From Spongilla lacustris (taxonomy: Eukaryota; Porifera; Demospongiae; Spongillida; Spongillidae): 64,000 bases of DNA. A program made the translations under genes and the position numbers. The stretch covers positions 1,065,075 through 1,129,074 of the forward strand of contig OX442437.1 of the NCBI GenBank assembly GCA_949361645.1. The letters run 5' to 3'. The stretch's first letter is position 1; each line of letters starts with the position of its first letter. Under the pieces are notes generated by a model. The model did no database searches. It saw nothing but the letters and a program-made list of their open reading frames with translations, and was not told the DNA's origin. Shown here in pieces: positions 1 to 11,039 of this stretch.

Positions 1-205
1 AAGGAGTCACAAAATTTAGTTGCTGACAGGTCAAAATGATGAAGTGCAATGGGCAAGACTGTTAACCACGATGAGGACTTACTGCCAACTGATCTGGTTA
101 TGGCTCGTCCTGTTTTTTTTAAAAATCTAATGTAGCTAGGAGGTCTGATGCTAGTTTGTCCTCATCATTCTGCTGAAGAATCTTGTGCATGTTTGATTCT
201 ACCTC
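1..205 (-). pseudogene. Reverse-transcriptase element fragment (C-terminal part)
   Basis: The minus strand reads, with frame breaks, as the stretch around NDEDKLASDLLATLD followed by the serine/tryptophan-rich block that also occurs downstream of every + strand Rac gene (for example 4200-4460 and 18470-18610). It belongs to the region between the reverse-transcriptase palm and the terminal cysteine cluster in a retroelement family I know from sponges and cnidarians. It is truncated by the window edge and is not functional. Confidence 0.6.
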
Positions 206-825
206 AGAAACAAATACATTTGCAATGATAATTGTCTGTTTGTTGTATTTTATGCAGGTGTCAGAGGATTGGGTGACCCCCCTTTTCGGTGATCCCCTCC
301 CCCCCCCCCCCCCCCCCCCCCCCCCAACCCTGGTCATGGTCTTCGGTGACCCCAGGTCACCGGATCCTAGGATACAATGACCAGGGGGGTCATACCATCC
401 TGGGATACGATGACCCCCTATGGGATACGGTGACTCCTTTCGCTATATAATCTCATTACTCATTAATGCGTACAGTACATATGCAGGCTTATAGTTTACG
501 CTCAATGTATAATATTTATATACAGTTCATTACGTACACTAGAGTCCGTAAGACAGCAAGGCAGTGAGCTGCAGCATAGTTTCTAATTGTCAGGGGAACT
601 TCATTCACCCTCTATCGTGATTAGCGGGTGCCAATGAGGGCGGTTATACAGATACGACTTCCACCCAATTTCGTAGCGGGCGCCATAAGCGAAGCCGCTG
701 GGTTAGCGATTAGGCTTGTTTTACACGGCGCGCGGTACGGCGCCGAAGGCGCCTCGTCTTCGAAGGGGACAGAGGACGAGCCGTTCAATTTTTCCGATTT
801 CGACACGCAGCTTCATTCGAGCAGC

Positions 826-2544
826 CAGGGGCGTACGCAGGGGGGGGGGGGGGGGTTTCAGTAGCGAAGGATAAATTGAATGGCACCGTGGGAGGCCGGG
901 ACCTTAACTCCGTTCGTATGTGGTGAAACGCAAGGGTCTCCCGCTCGATCGTGTTTGGCCAAACGCAAGGGGGATCCCCCCCCCCCCCCCCAGGGGCGGA
1001 TGCAGGATTTAGAGTTAGGGGGGGGCGCTAAGGGCAGAGGGTAGGAAAGGGGGGTGGGTGCGGGAGGGGGCGTCGCCCCCTCCCGCTCCAGCTAGGGGGT
1101 ATGGAGGAGCGCTGTAAGCTCCCCCATTGGGGTCTGGGGCGAAGCCCCAGAAGCTTTGCACGTTCCGCGTTATGAAGCTTCAGAACAATACGGAATTTCA
1201 TACCGAAACAGCCTTTATGCAATCGAGTTGTGCAAACTGCGCATGCGCACGTGCTGCAGCAGCTTTGGGTTTGACGTTCGTCTGACGCACAACCGTTCAC
1301 TTTCTCTCTAGCACGCTTCAGCTCAGGTTAACCTTTAATCTGCGTGAAACGATCCTGAATTCAGGATCGGTAAAATCCTGAATTCAGGATGGTGAGTTCT
1401 GCCGTTTATAACAACCATTGCAGTGAAAATTAAAATCATTAAAACATAAAACTGTTTCTTTCAACAATGGTGCACACATTCTACAGCATGGAATAATTTT
1501 TATCATCTAGAAAGCAGCCCAAACTTCAAGGATGCATAAGCACGTTCGTTGCTCTCGCGTACATAAATTAAATGATTAGCAATTTATCATAGTAGTTTGT
1601 AATGCTTACTGTCAGGGAAGCCAGTTACAGCTGGAACCCAGAGGTCATCCGAAGAGCCACATGTTGACGAGTCACGTCAGGGTGATAACGAGAGGTGCCT
1701 GCATGCCTATGCGTGCATAGGCATGCATAAGCACAACATGTGATCGCGGCGCGAGACCAGACCAGTTTAGAACCGGTTTACCATAGATCCCCTATAAAAC
1801 CCCCCTTTGAGTGTTCGTGTAGTAGTTGTACTAGTTGACTGAGTTGAGTTGCGTTGTACTAGTCCTTGTGATCATACACAGCCCGGTGATTCTGTGCGTC
1901 GGTACGCTAGCGCGGTGAACGGTCATCTACACTTACAAAGAGCATTGAAAATATCAATTTTACTCTTTTTCCGCCTTGAGTTAATTCGATGCTCGTACCT
2001 CCTGTGTCCCATATTGTTTAATTTGCTTATGTGGCTCTCCTTACAGATCGTAGTAACAGTTTCTATCTTGAAAGTAAGTTTCCTGCTCTTTTCTCAACCT
2101 TATACCCGACTTTGATGGTAACCGCGGCATTATTTGCGAACGAAAAAGTAAACTAAGCCTAAACATTGTTTTTGAATGACTAAAATGGATAGCGCTGTTT
2201 AGATGAAAGCCTATACAGAAGCTAATTATATTAAAAAAAAATCATCAATACCGTTCGAATTTATGTCGATACGAGCGGCATCAGTCTTTAAATCAGGATT
2301 TCCATCCTGAAGTAAGGATGAAAATAGATTAAAGGTTAAGGGTTACAGGTTAACTTAATAGTCTTATTATATATTTTTATCATCCATATATTAGGGGGGG
2401 GGGGGGGGGGGGGCGTGCCACTGACTCCCCCCCCCCCCGCTCGTATTTGGCCCGCATTATAATTATAGGTCTTCCATTCCTGCGTCGTTTTATATAACCG
2501 CGCTGCCGTAACCCACCCTTTATAAAATCCTGCGTACACCCCTG
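826..2544. mobile_element. Inverted-repeat element with CAGGGGCGTACGCAGG termini
   Basis: CAGGGGCGTACGCAGG at 826-841 faces CCTGCGTACACCCCTG at 2529-2544, which matches in inverted orientation with one change. The interior holds homopolymer runs, a related CAGGGGCGGATGCAGG terminus at about 991 with no partner I could find, and the TTAA element at 1332-2335. Short frames inside overlap low-complexity G/C tracts and do not look coding. Confidence 0.45.
1332..2335. mobile_element. TTAA-flanked non-autonomous transposon
   Basis: The element starts CCTTTAATCT and ends AGATTAAAGG, a perfect 10-base terminal inverted repeat, and has TTAA on both sides (1328-1331 and 2336-2339). TTAA target duplication is typical of piggyBac and Kolobok elements. 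Just inside the left end, the palindrome gatcctgaattcaggatc and a near copy lie in tandem; a diverged copy sits inside the right end. A TATA-like cctataaaac occurs near 1791. No transposase frame is seen. The same ends and flanks recur at 33422-35450 and 48889-50787. Confidence 0.7.
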
Positions 2545-2748
2545 TCGAGAGTCTCCCTATCCCACCCCCGGTCACTGTATCCTAGGATCGAGCATAGATT
2601 ATTTAGACAAAATAATCGAGTGACCGGGGGGGGGTCACCCAATCCTCCGACACCGGCCGCGGTGTAACCCACTAGAATTTAAACCCACTCCATAAAAAAA
2701 GAAGAAGTAAAGACTGCAGTACATGCATAATGTATTCACGTATATGAT

Positions 2749-2806
2749 CACGTGAATTGATACTAATAATAGAATTGTTCTATTTTTAGATTGTACCATT
2801 TCGCGC
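2749..2806 (+). promoter_or_regulatory. Upstream block of Rac gene A: E-box, intron-acceptor-like motif, TTTCGCGC
   Basis: The block has a palindromic CACGTG E-box at 2749-2754, then gatactaataata plus a pyrimidine-rich run ending TTTTTAG at 2789 (branch-point and 3' splice-site look). It ends with TTTCGCGC at 2799-2806, which fits an E2F-type consensus, and a TATA-like aatatatattaaa follows. The order and 58-base span are the same before B, C, D and E. Whether it is promoter or the 3' end of a 5'-UTR intron cannot be settled from sequence. Confidence 0.45.
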
Positions 2807-2875
2807 AATATATATTAAAGCACAACGCTAAACGTATACCTCATGCTGAGTAAACCAACAAGACTATATTACAAA

Positions 2876-3823
2876 ATGCAGTCAATCAAATGTGTGGTCG
2901 TTGGAGACGGGTAAGGGCATGATGCTTTCTTTATTGCGTACATCTCTGATTCACGGCATTGCAAATCCTTCAATTTATCATACAGTGCTGTCGGGAAGAC
3001 ATGTCTGTTAATTTGCTACACCACGAATGCTGTTCCAGAAGATTATGTTCCCACTGTGTGAGTTTCTATGTGGAGTGACTTTATAATTTAGGCGTGCTAT
3101 ACCAATAATTATACCTATACCCATTGGATCACTATACCAAGGCTTGATCTGAGTTTTTGTCTACTTTTATAGGTTTGACAACTATTCAGCAAACGTGATG
3201 ATTGATGGAAGACCTATCAACATAGGACTCTGGGACACTGCAGGTATGCATGTATATTAGATCAACCATCAGTGCACTCACAGCTATTCCTCTATCCATA
3301 AATATCAGGTCAGGAGGATTATGATAGATTGAGACCTCTTTCTTATCCACTAACAGTGAGTGAACAGCACCTCTTTAAATTTATCTTTAATTCTTTGTCA
3401 CCTGCAGGATGTTTTCTTGATCTGCTTTTCATTGATCAGTCCTGCGTCGTATGAAAATGTAAAAGCTAAAGTAAGTAATTTGAAAGTATAGCTTGCACTT
3501 TGACATTTCAGTAAGCTCATTTCCATGTACAGTGGTACCCTGAAGTGAGTCACCACTGTCCAAATACACCCATTGTCCTCGTTGGTACAAAGATGGACCT
3601 CAGAGAAGACAAAGAAACTGTTCAGAAGCTTAAAGAAAAGCGACTGTCTCCCATAACACTTGCTCAGGGCCTTCAATTACAGAAGGAGATTGGTGCTGTG
3701 AAGTTCCTGGAGTGCTCTGCTGTGGCACAAAAGAATGTAAAGACTGTGTTTGATGAGGCCATCAGAGCTGTTCTGAGGCCACAGAAGCCTGTGAAGAAAC
3801 AGAAGAAGTGTGCCTTACTATAA
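2876..3823 (+). CDS. RAC1-like: Rac GTPase, gene A
   Basis: Rac-family small GTPase: a membrane-anchored GDP/GTP switch for actin and NADPH-oxidase signalling (family knowledge). Exons are 2876-2910, 2986-3057, 3173-3243, 3309-3355, 3408-3470 and 3533-3823, all with GT-AG introns, giving 192 codons after [12 protein letters not shown]. Visible motifs: P-loop GDGAVGKT, switch I YVPTVFDNYSA, switch [23 protein letters not shown] base-recognition loop, Rho insert helix around [15 protein letters not shown], polybasic KKQKK and CALL (a CAAX box with terminal Leu, predicting geranylgeranylation). Position 22 is Cys (LLICYTT), shared with E, where Ser is usual. AATAAA follows at 4034. Gene B lies 2.4 kb downstream on the same strand. 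Confidence 0.95.
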
Positions 3824-4033
3824 ACTGTGAACTCAATCTCTCTGTCTGTCTACATGTGTTTTGTATGTCTATCTGTTTCTGTTGTGTGTTCACAATTTTG
3901 TGTTCAAATGCATAATCAAGGAACCAGTCACTTCACGGACAGTTGCCAGTGGCTAATAGTTTATACCGTCATCAGTGGTTTATACATACATGTAAATGTG
4001 GTAGCTACATGAATGCATAAAGCAAAATGAGAA

Positions 4034-4039
4034 AATAAA
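4034..4039 (+). promoter_or_regulatory. Poly(A) signal of gene A
   Basis: AATAAA lies 211 bases after the stop codon, in a 3' region conserved among genes A-D. Confidence 0.6.
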
Positions 4040-4049
4040 TACGTTAGTG

Positions 4050-4464
4050 AGGTGGAAATTCAATTAGCTTTCACACTTACCAACCCTATTACCCCATACA
4101 GCATATATATTCTGCATTCAGCAGACATGGTCTCAATCCTAAATGGACTTACCTTGCTTGAACCATACCTAACGCAAATGCCTGAAGCAGCATCAAGCAG
4201 CACAAGATTCTTCAGCAGAACGAATGGGACAAACTAAATTCAGTCCTAGCTACATTAGATTCAAAAATAAGACGAGCCATGCATAACCAGATCAGTTGGC
4301 AGTAAGTCCTCATCATGGTTAACAGTCTTGCCCATTGCTCTTCATCATTTTGACCTGTCAGCAACTAAATTTCAACTAAATTTCGTGACTCTTTGGCATT
4401 ACATTACCACAGACCACTCCTAAAGGCACCAGCTAATTGTGATGAGTGTGGTGATGTTTTCAAC
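4050..4464 (+). pseudogene. Reverse-transcriptase fragment after gene A
   Basis: The sequence first matches the post-palm region of the intronic reverse transcriptase near 32000-32170 (minus strand). It then switches to the block coding, with frame breaks, for DKLNSVLATLDSKIRRA, a SSSWLTVLPIALRHFDLSA-like stretch and a C-x2-C motif (cdecg). It stops abruptly at gatgttttcaac, exactly where the spacer segment that flips between units begins. The same fragment follows B, C and D. Confidence 0.65.
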
Positions 4465-5284
4465 CTATGGTAAGGGTAATGGCAAAGTTAAGGGGTGGTG
4501 GTGGTTAAGGGGAGTAAGTATAGTTAAGGGGAGGTGAGGTTAAGTATGTATAGGGAAAGGAGGAGGGTGAAGGAAAGGTGAGTGTAGTTTATGAGAAGGC
4601 ATAGGTAAGAGATGAGGGCGATAGGAGTAGTATGCTTAGATTTATATATTATTTACATATACATGTATATAGATGATGTATAATATAATATATGTGTACC
4701 CACTATGATTAAGTGCACACACTGGCACACATTTGCACACACACACATCTCAATACGTACATGTAGGTTCCGATCCATCATCAAGACTTGCCCCACTTCT
4801 CCGTTTGGTTCGGGATTCTCAAAGACATACATTGGTGGCCCTCAAAATGGCAAAGGACAGCTTGGCTAGTATCTATCCTGCAACTGTTGTTTCCGCAAGT
4901 TTGTCAGCAAGAAGTTGTATGAAACATCCTGCTTTAAACTCCATCAACAGATACAACTAGTAGTGTAAATGAGGCACGTCATGCTTCTGCCGCATCACTC
5001 TTCTTTTCTTCTTCAGCTGATGATATGATGGAGGGAACATTCCTGTGTGCATGAATATAATGGAACAACATGTTAATCAAATAACACAATCGTTCTGGAC
5101 TCCCATATCCCTTTAATAGTGAGATCTGCGACCAGAGAAGGTATGCCACATGTATCATTTGCTTCTTGAACTATTGGTTCACGTATTACCTCCTTGTACA
5201 CTGCTAGGTCACCTATTGCATCCCATACTCATTGTGGCATTGGATCACAATGCCACCTTTTCTGCAATCAAGGGCATGTGTCAA
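4465..5284 (+). repeat. Flippable spacer segment, forward orientation (A-B)
   Basis: About 820 bases between genes A and B match 7763-8664 and 14332-15243 in reverse complement, and 11040-11853 directly. It holds simple purine-rich repeats (ggtaagggg type), a CA-rich stretch near 4733 and a 75-codon frame that also appears on the opposite strand in the inverted copies. I see no recognisable protein. Confidence 0.75.
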
Positions 5285-5597
5285 CTCCTCCCATTACCTA
5301 TACCTACTACCTCGTCCCCTTATCTATGCCCTCATCCCCTTACCTATCCTCATTCCCTTACCTATGCCTCCCCCTCGTGGGGGGAAGAGTTTTGGGATGC
5401 ATGGGGTGCATGGGGGAATTTTACCACAAACCCTACAATTACCCTTACATGTATGTATTTGTAAAGCTTGTGGTACCAAAGTTATAGGGTTTCTGATTAA
5501 TTATGTTGTACCAACTTTATGTGCACCTATAAATCATTTCAATCCGCCACTGATCATGCACACTGCCCCACCACCCTCCTCCCCATACCGATGCCTT

Positions 5598-5715
5598 GTC
5601 TCGTACCCGGACCCACTCCACGACGGCGGATGGATTACATCACTGCTACGTGCCTACTTCCACGTAGCGGTGGTGTAATTCATCCGCTGATGTGGAGTGG
5701 GTCTGGGTGCGAGAC
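5598..5715. mobile_element. 118-bp foldback element (A-B spacer)
   Basis: gtctcgtacccggacccact at 5598 pairs with agtgggtctgggtgcgagac ending at 5715, and the pairing continues inward through ggcggatg/catccgc and acgtag to a small loop. It is a foldback MITE or hairpin. Copies sit at the equivalent place in the other three spacers. Confidence 0.7.
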
Positions 5716-6072
5716 CAACCGATGCCTACCGCTGTGACCACCCGCCTCGCCTTACCAATGCCTACTACACCCACCAACACTCTCCTCCCATTCGCTATGC
5801 CTACTTTATATCCCAACACTTTATTTATGCCTGCTAGATTTACTTCGACCTATTTACTTCTTTAAAGAAAATTTATTTTACAGGCAAGAATCCGCGCTCT
5901 GCCATATTGGTAGTGATCTTTCTATTAGCCTCACGTGCTCACCCAGCTACTGATAGTCTCTGTTTTCCATGCATTTTATGTGCAACCATTAACCCGCTAC
6001 ATAAAAGACAGGGAAAAAGTAAATACTGCAAATTACGACGGAGTACATACATAATGTATTCACGTATATGAT

Positions 6073-6130
6073 CACGTGAACTGATACTAATAATACAACT
6101 GTTCTATTTTTAGATCGTACCATTTCGCGC
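6073..6130 (+). promoter_or_regulatory. Upstream block of Rac gene B
   Basis: CACGTG at 6073-6078, gatactaataata with TTTTTAG ending at 6113, and TTTCGCGC at 6123-6130, in the same order and spacing as before gene A. Confidence 0.45.
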
Positions 6131-6207
6131 AATATATATATTTAAAGCACAGCGCTAAACGTATACTTCATGCTGGTACGAGTAAACCAATCAAACTATA
6201 TTACGAA

Positions 6208-7150
6208 ATGCAGTCAATCAAATGTGTGGTCGTTGGAGACGGGTAAGGGCATGATGCATTGTGTACATCTCTGATTCACGGCATATGCAAATCCTTCAAT
6301 TTATCATACAGTGCTGTCGGGAAGACATGTCTGTTAATTAGCTACACTACGAATGCTGTTCCAGAAGATTATGTTCCCACTGTGTGAGTTTCTATGTGGA
6401 GTGTCTTTATAATTTAGGCGTGCTGTATCAATAATTATACCTATTCCATTGGATCACTGTACCAAATAAGGCTTAATCTAAGTTTTTATTCTATTTTATA
6501 GGTTTGATAACTATTCAGCGAACGTGATGATTGATGGAAGACCTATCAACCTAGGACTCTGGGACACTGCAGGTATGCATGTATATTAGATCAACCATCA
6601 GTGCACTCACAGCTATTCCTCTATCTATAAATATCAGGTCAGGAGGATTACGATAGATTGAGACCTCTTTCGTATCCACTAACAGTGAGTGAACAGCACC
6701 TCTTTAAATTTATCTTTAATTCTTTGTCACCTGCAGGATGTTTTCTTGATCTGTTTTTCATTGATCAGTCCTGCGTCGTATGAAAATGTAAAAGCTAAAG
6801 TAAGTAATTTGAAAGTAGCTTGCACTTTGACGTTTCAGTAAGTTCATTTCCATGTACAGTGGTACCCTGAAGTGAGTCATCACTGTCCAAATACACCCAT
6901 TGTCCTCGTTGGTACAAAGATGGACCTCAGAGAAGACAAAGAAACTGTTCAGAAGCTTAAAGAAAAGCGACTGTCTCCCATAACACTTGCTCAGGGCCTT
7001 CAATTGCAGAAGGAGATTGGTGCCGTCAAGTTCCTGGAGTGCTCTGCTATGGCACAAAAGAATGTAAAGACTGTGTTTGATGAGGTCATCAGAGCTGTTC
7101 TGAGGCCACAGAAGCCTGTGAGGAAACAGAAGAAGTGTGCCTTACTATAA
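6208..7150 (+). CDS. RAC1-like: Rac GTPase, gene B
   Basis: Rac GTPase with exons 6208-6242, 6312-6383, 6502-6572, 6638-6684, 6737-6799 and 6860-7150; 192 codons, with all GTP-binding motifs as in gene A. It keeps the usual LLISYTT (Ser22) and differs from A near the end: [15 protein letters not shown] and [11 protein letters not shown]. It is almost identical to gene D one 6.57-kb unit away, so B/D form one lineage and A/C/E the other. Its polybasic tail and CALL box predict prenylation and plasma-membrane targeting. AATAAA follows at 7361. Confidence 0.95.
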
Positions 7151-7360
7151 ACTGTGAACTCAATCTCTCTGTCTGTCTACATGTATTTTGTATGTCTATC
7201 TATTTCTGTTGTGTGTTCACAATTTTGTGTTCAAATGCATAATCAAGAAACTAGTCACTACACAGACAATTGCCAGTGGCTAATAGTTTATACCGTCATC
7301 AGTGGTTTATACATACATGTAAATGTGGCAGCTACATGAATGCATAAAGCAAAATGAGAA

Positions 7361-7366
7361 AATAAA
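7361..7366 (+). promoter_or_regulatory. Poly(A) signal of gene B
   Basis: AATAAA 211 bases after the stop, in the conserved 3' region. Confidence 0.6.
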
Positions 7367-7379
7367 TGTTAGACGTGAA

Positions 7380-7762
7380 AATTCAATTAGCTTTCACACT
7401 TACCAACCCCATGCAGCATACTCTGCATCCAGCAGACATGGTCTCAATGGTAAATGGACTTACCTTACTTGAACTATACCGCCCGAAGCAGCATCAAACA
7501 TGCACAGGATTCTTCAGCTGAATGATGAGGACAAACTACATTCAGTCCTGGCTACATTAGATTAAAAACAAGATGAGCCATAACTAGATCAGTTGGTAGT
7601 TAGTCCTCATCGTGGTTAACAGTCTTGCCCATTGCACTTCATAGTCTTGATCTGTCAGCAACTAAATTTCAACTTAATTTCGTGACTCTTTGGCACTACA
7701 TTACCACAGACCACTCCTAAAGGCACCACCTAATTGTGATGGGTGTGTGATGTTTTCAACCT
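7380..7762 (+). pseudogene. Reverse-transcriptase fragment after gene B
   Basis: Homologous to 4050-4464, with small deletions. It again ends at gatgttttcaac, beside the inverted spacer segment. Confidence 0.6.
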
Positions 7763-8664
7763 TGACACATGCCCTTGATTACAGAAAAGGTGGCATTGTG
7801 ATCCAATGCCACAATGAGTATGGAATGCAATAGGTGACCTACAGTGTAGCTAGCAGTGTACAAGGAGGTTATATGTGAACCAATAGTTCAAGAAGCAAAT
7901 GATACATGTGGCATACCTTCTCTGGTAGCAGATCTCACTATTAGAGGGATATGGGAGTCCAGAACGGTTGTGTTATTTGATTAACATGTTGTTCCATTAT
8001 ATTCATGCACACAGGAATGTTCCCTCCATCATATCATCAGCTGAAGAAGAAAAGAAGAGTGATGCGGCAGAAGCATGACGTGCCTCATTTACACTACTAC
8101 TTCAGTGTATCTGTTGATGGAGTTTAGGGCCAATAAACAGGATATTTCATACAACTCCTTGCTGACAAACTTGCGGAAACAACTGTTGCAGGATAGATAC
8201 TAGTCAAGCTGTCCTTTGCCATTTTGAGGGCCACCAATGTATGTCGTTGAGGATCCCGAACCAAACGGAGAAGCGGGGCAAGTCTTGATGATGGATCAGA
8301 AACTACATGTACGTATTGAGATCTGTGTGTATGTGTGTGTGCGTGCAAATGTGTGCCAGTGTGTGCACTTAATCATAGTGTGCATACTGACGTATAATTT
8401 ATATAAAATTATCATCTGTTATGATGTGATGTATGGATTATTTGTATATGTAACTGAATTGTATATAAATCTAAGCATACTACTCCTATCGCCCTCACCC
8501 TTACCTATGCCTTCTCACACATAAACTACACCCACTTTTCATTCCCTATGCCTATTGCTCCAACTACTATCTCCCCTTTCCCTGTACATACTTACCCTCA
8601 CCTCCCCTTAACTATACTTACTCCCCTTAAAACCAATGCCTACTAACCGCCACCCCTTAACTAT
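7763..8664 (-). repeat. Flippable spacer segment, inverted orientation (B-C)
   Basis: This is the reverse complement of the segment at 4465-5284: it begins tgacacatgcccttgatt, the complement of the right end of the A-B copy, and ends near ccaccccttaacta. Flanks on both sides stay collinear, so only the inside has turned over. Confidence 0.75.
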
Positions 8665-8915
8665 GGCCCTCCCTGTACCTATAGACCTACTACCTTACCC
8701 CCCTATCTATGCCCTCATCCCTTAATTATCAATGCCAACTGCCCCCACGTGGGGGAAGAGTATTGGGATGCATGGGGTGGGGGTATTTGTAAAGCTTGTG
8801 GTACAGAAGGCCGGGTTTCTGATTAATTATGTTGTACCACACCTATAAATCATTACAACCCACCACTGATCAAGCACACTGCCCCGACCACCCTCCTCCC
8901 CTTACCGATGCTTAG

Positions 8916-9021
8916 CCTCGTACCCGGACCCACTCCACAGCAGCGGATAGATCTTCCACGCATATACAGTGTAGTTGCTGATGTAATTCATCAGCTGATG
9001 TGGAGTGGGTCTGGGTACGAG
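8916..9021. mobile_element. Foldback element (B-C spacer)
   Basis: Shorter relative of the 5598-5715 hairpin: cctcgtacccggacccactc pairs with gagtgggtctgggtacgag. A partial copy of its right arm (gtctgggtgcgagacc) follows directly. Confidence 0.6.
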
Positions 9022-9323
9022 ACCAGTCTGGGTGCGAGACCAACCGATGCCTAGCCTGCTACACCCACCACCACTCTCCTCCTATTCGCTATGCCTATTT
9101 ACCCCAACACATTATTTATGACTACTAGATTAACTTCGACCTATCAACTTCTAATCCCGATTTTTTTTTTCAGGCGTAGTGTTCTTTCTATTAACCTCAA
9201 GTGCTCCATGCATTTTATGTGTAAATTTAAACCCGCTACATAAAACTGAGACAGGGAAAAACTGAAAAAGTAAATACTGCAAATTACGACGGAGTACATG
9301 CATAATGTATTCACGTATATGAT

Positions 9324-9381
9324 CACGTGAATTGATACTAATAATAGAATTGTTCTATTTTTAGATTGTACCATTTCGCGC
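9324..9381 (+). promoter_or_regulatory. Upstream block of Rac gene C
   Basis: CACGTG at 9324-9329, gatactaataata with TTTTTAG ending at 9364, and TTTCGCGC at 9374-9381. Confidence 0.45.
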
Positions 9382-9450
9382 AATATATATTAAAGCACAA
9401 CGCTAAACGTATACCTCATGCTGAGTAAACCAACAAGACTATATTACAAA

Positions 9451-10398
9451 ATGCAGTCAATCAAATGTGTGGTCGTTGGAGACGGGTAAGGGCATGATGC
9501 TTTCTTTATTGCGTACATCTCTGATTCACGGCGTATGCAAATCCTTCAATTTATCATACATTACAGTGCTGTCGGGAAGACATGTCTGTTAATTAGCTAC
9601 ACTACGAATGCTGTTCCGGAAGATTATGTTCCCACTGTGTGAGTTTCTATGTGGAGTGTCTTTATAATTTAGGCGTGCTATACCAATACCTATACCCATT
9701 GGATCACTATACCAAGGCTTGATCTGAGTTTTTGTCTACTTTTATAGGTTTGATAACTATTCAGCAAACGTGATGATTGATGGAAGACCTATCAACCTAG
9801 GACTCTGGGACACTGCAGGTATGCATGTGTAATATATCAACCATCAGTGCACTCACAGCTATTCCTCTATCTATAAATATCAGGTCAGGAGGATTATGAT
9901 AGATTGAGACCTCTTTCTTATCCACTAACAGTGAGTGAACAGCACCTCTTTAAATTTATCTTTAATTCTTTGTCACCTGCAGGATGTTTTCTTGATCTGC
10001 TTTTCATTGATCAGTCCTGCGTCGTATGAAAATGTAAAAGCTAAAGTAAGTAATTTGAAAGTATAGCTTGCACTTTGACATTTCAGTAAGCTCATTTCCA
10101 TGTACAGTGGTACCCTGAAGTGAGTCACCACTGTCCAAATACACCCATTGTCCTCGTTGGTACAAAGATGGACCTCAGAGAAGACAAAGAAACTGTTCAG
10201 AAGCTTAAAGAAAAGCGACTGTCTCCCATAACACTTGCTCAGGGCCTTCAATTGCAGAAGGAGATTGGTGCTGTGAAGTTCCTGGAGTGCTCTGCTGTGG
10301 CACAAAAGAATGTAAAGACTGTGTTTGATGAGGCCATCAGAGCTGTTCTGAGGCCACAGAAGCCTGTGAAGAAACAAAAGAAGTGTGCCTTACTATAA
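9451..10398 (+). CDS. RAC1-like: Rac GTPase, gene C
   Basis: Rac GTPase with exons 9451-9485, 9567-9638, 9748-9818, 9884-9930, 9983-10045 and 10108-10398; 192 codons ending KKCALL. Its start, intron 1, intron 5 and exon 6 are of the gene-A type. Exon 2 (attagctacactacg, giving Ser22) and part of exon 3 (gataac, cctagg) carry the B/D alleles, so the gene is a patchwork. All nucleotide-binding motifs, the Rho insert and the CAAX box are intact. AATAAA follows at 10601. Confidence 0.95.
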
Positions 10399-10600
10399 AC
10401 TGTGAACCCAATCACTCTGTCTACATGTATTTTGTATGTCTATTTCTGTTGTGTGTTCACAATTTTGTGTTCAAATGCATAATCAAGGAACCAGTCACTT
10501 CACGGACAGTTGCCAGTGGCTAATAGTTTATACCGTCATCAGTGGTTTATACATACATGTAAATGTGGCAGCTACATGAATGCATAAAGCAAAATGAGAA

Positions 10601-10606
10601 AATAAA
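10601..10606 (+). promoter_or_regulatory. Poly(A) signal of gene C
   Basis: AATAAA 203 bases after the stop. Confidence 0.6.
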
Positions 10607-10621
10607 TACGTTAGTGAGGTG

Positions 10622-11039
10622 GAAATTCAATTAGCTTTCACACTTACCAACCCTATTACCCCATACAGCATATATATTCTGCATTCAGCAGACATGGTCT
10701 CAATCCTAAATGGACTTACCCTGCTTGAACCATACCTAATGCAAATGCCCGAAGCAGCATCAAGCAGCACAAGATTCTTCAGCAGAACGATGAGGACAAA
10801 CTAAATTCAGTCCTAGCTACATTAGATTCAAAAATAAGACGAGCCATGCATAACCAGATCAGTTGGCAGTAAGTCCTCATCATGGTTAACAGTCTTGCCC
10901 ATTGAACTTCATCATTTTGACCTGTCAGCAACTAAATTTCAACTAAATTTCGTAACTCTTTGGCATTACATTACCACAGACCATGCCCACTCCTAAAGGC
11001 ACCAGCTAATTGTGATGAGTGTGGTGATGTTTTCAACCT
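10622..11039 (+). pseudogene. Reverse-transcriptase fragment after gene C
   Basis: Near-identical to 4050-4464, including the change from post-palm sequence to the DEDK/LATLDSK block. It ends at the border of the forward spacer segment. Confidence 0.6.

Larger units (their letters stand above)
257..2654. mobile_element. Outer inverted-repeat element of a nested stack
   Basis: The left end at 257-283 reads GGTGTCAGAGGATTGGGTGA and continues into a C-run. The right end at about 2630-2654 is its reverse complement apart from single changes. Inside the termini, a second matched pair (tcctaggat near 364 and 2580) extends the similarity. No open frame resembling a transposase is visible, so it is probably non-autonomous. 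No target-site duplication is obvious. It encloses the elements at 826-2544 and 1332-2335. Confidence 0.5.

Noticed and set aside
301..325. C and G homopolymers (also 841, 2395, 23505, 36581, 37890, 46630, 61306, 63350) as G-quadruplex regulators
   Set aside because: Homopolymer length is unreliable in draft assemblies, and the runs sit inside mobile-element remnants rather than at gene promoters.
3545..3823. 92-codon frames at the end of each Rac locus as separate small genes
   Set aside because: They are only the last exon of the six-exon Rac genes; the reading frame continues upstream through a canonical AG border.
9973..10377. 134-codon minus-strand frame (and its equivalents) opposite exons 5-6
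   Set aside because: Antisense shadow of conserved Rac exons; its conservation follows the coding strand.
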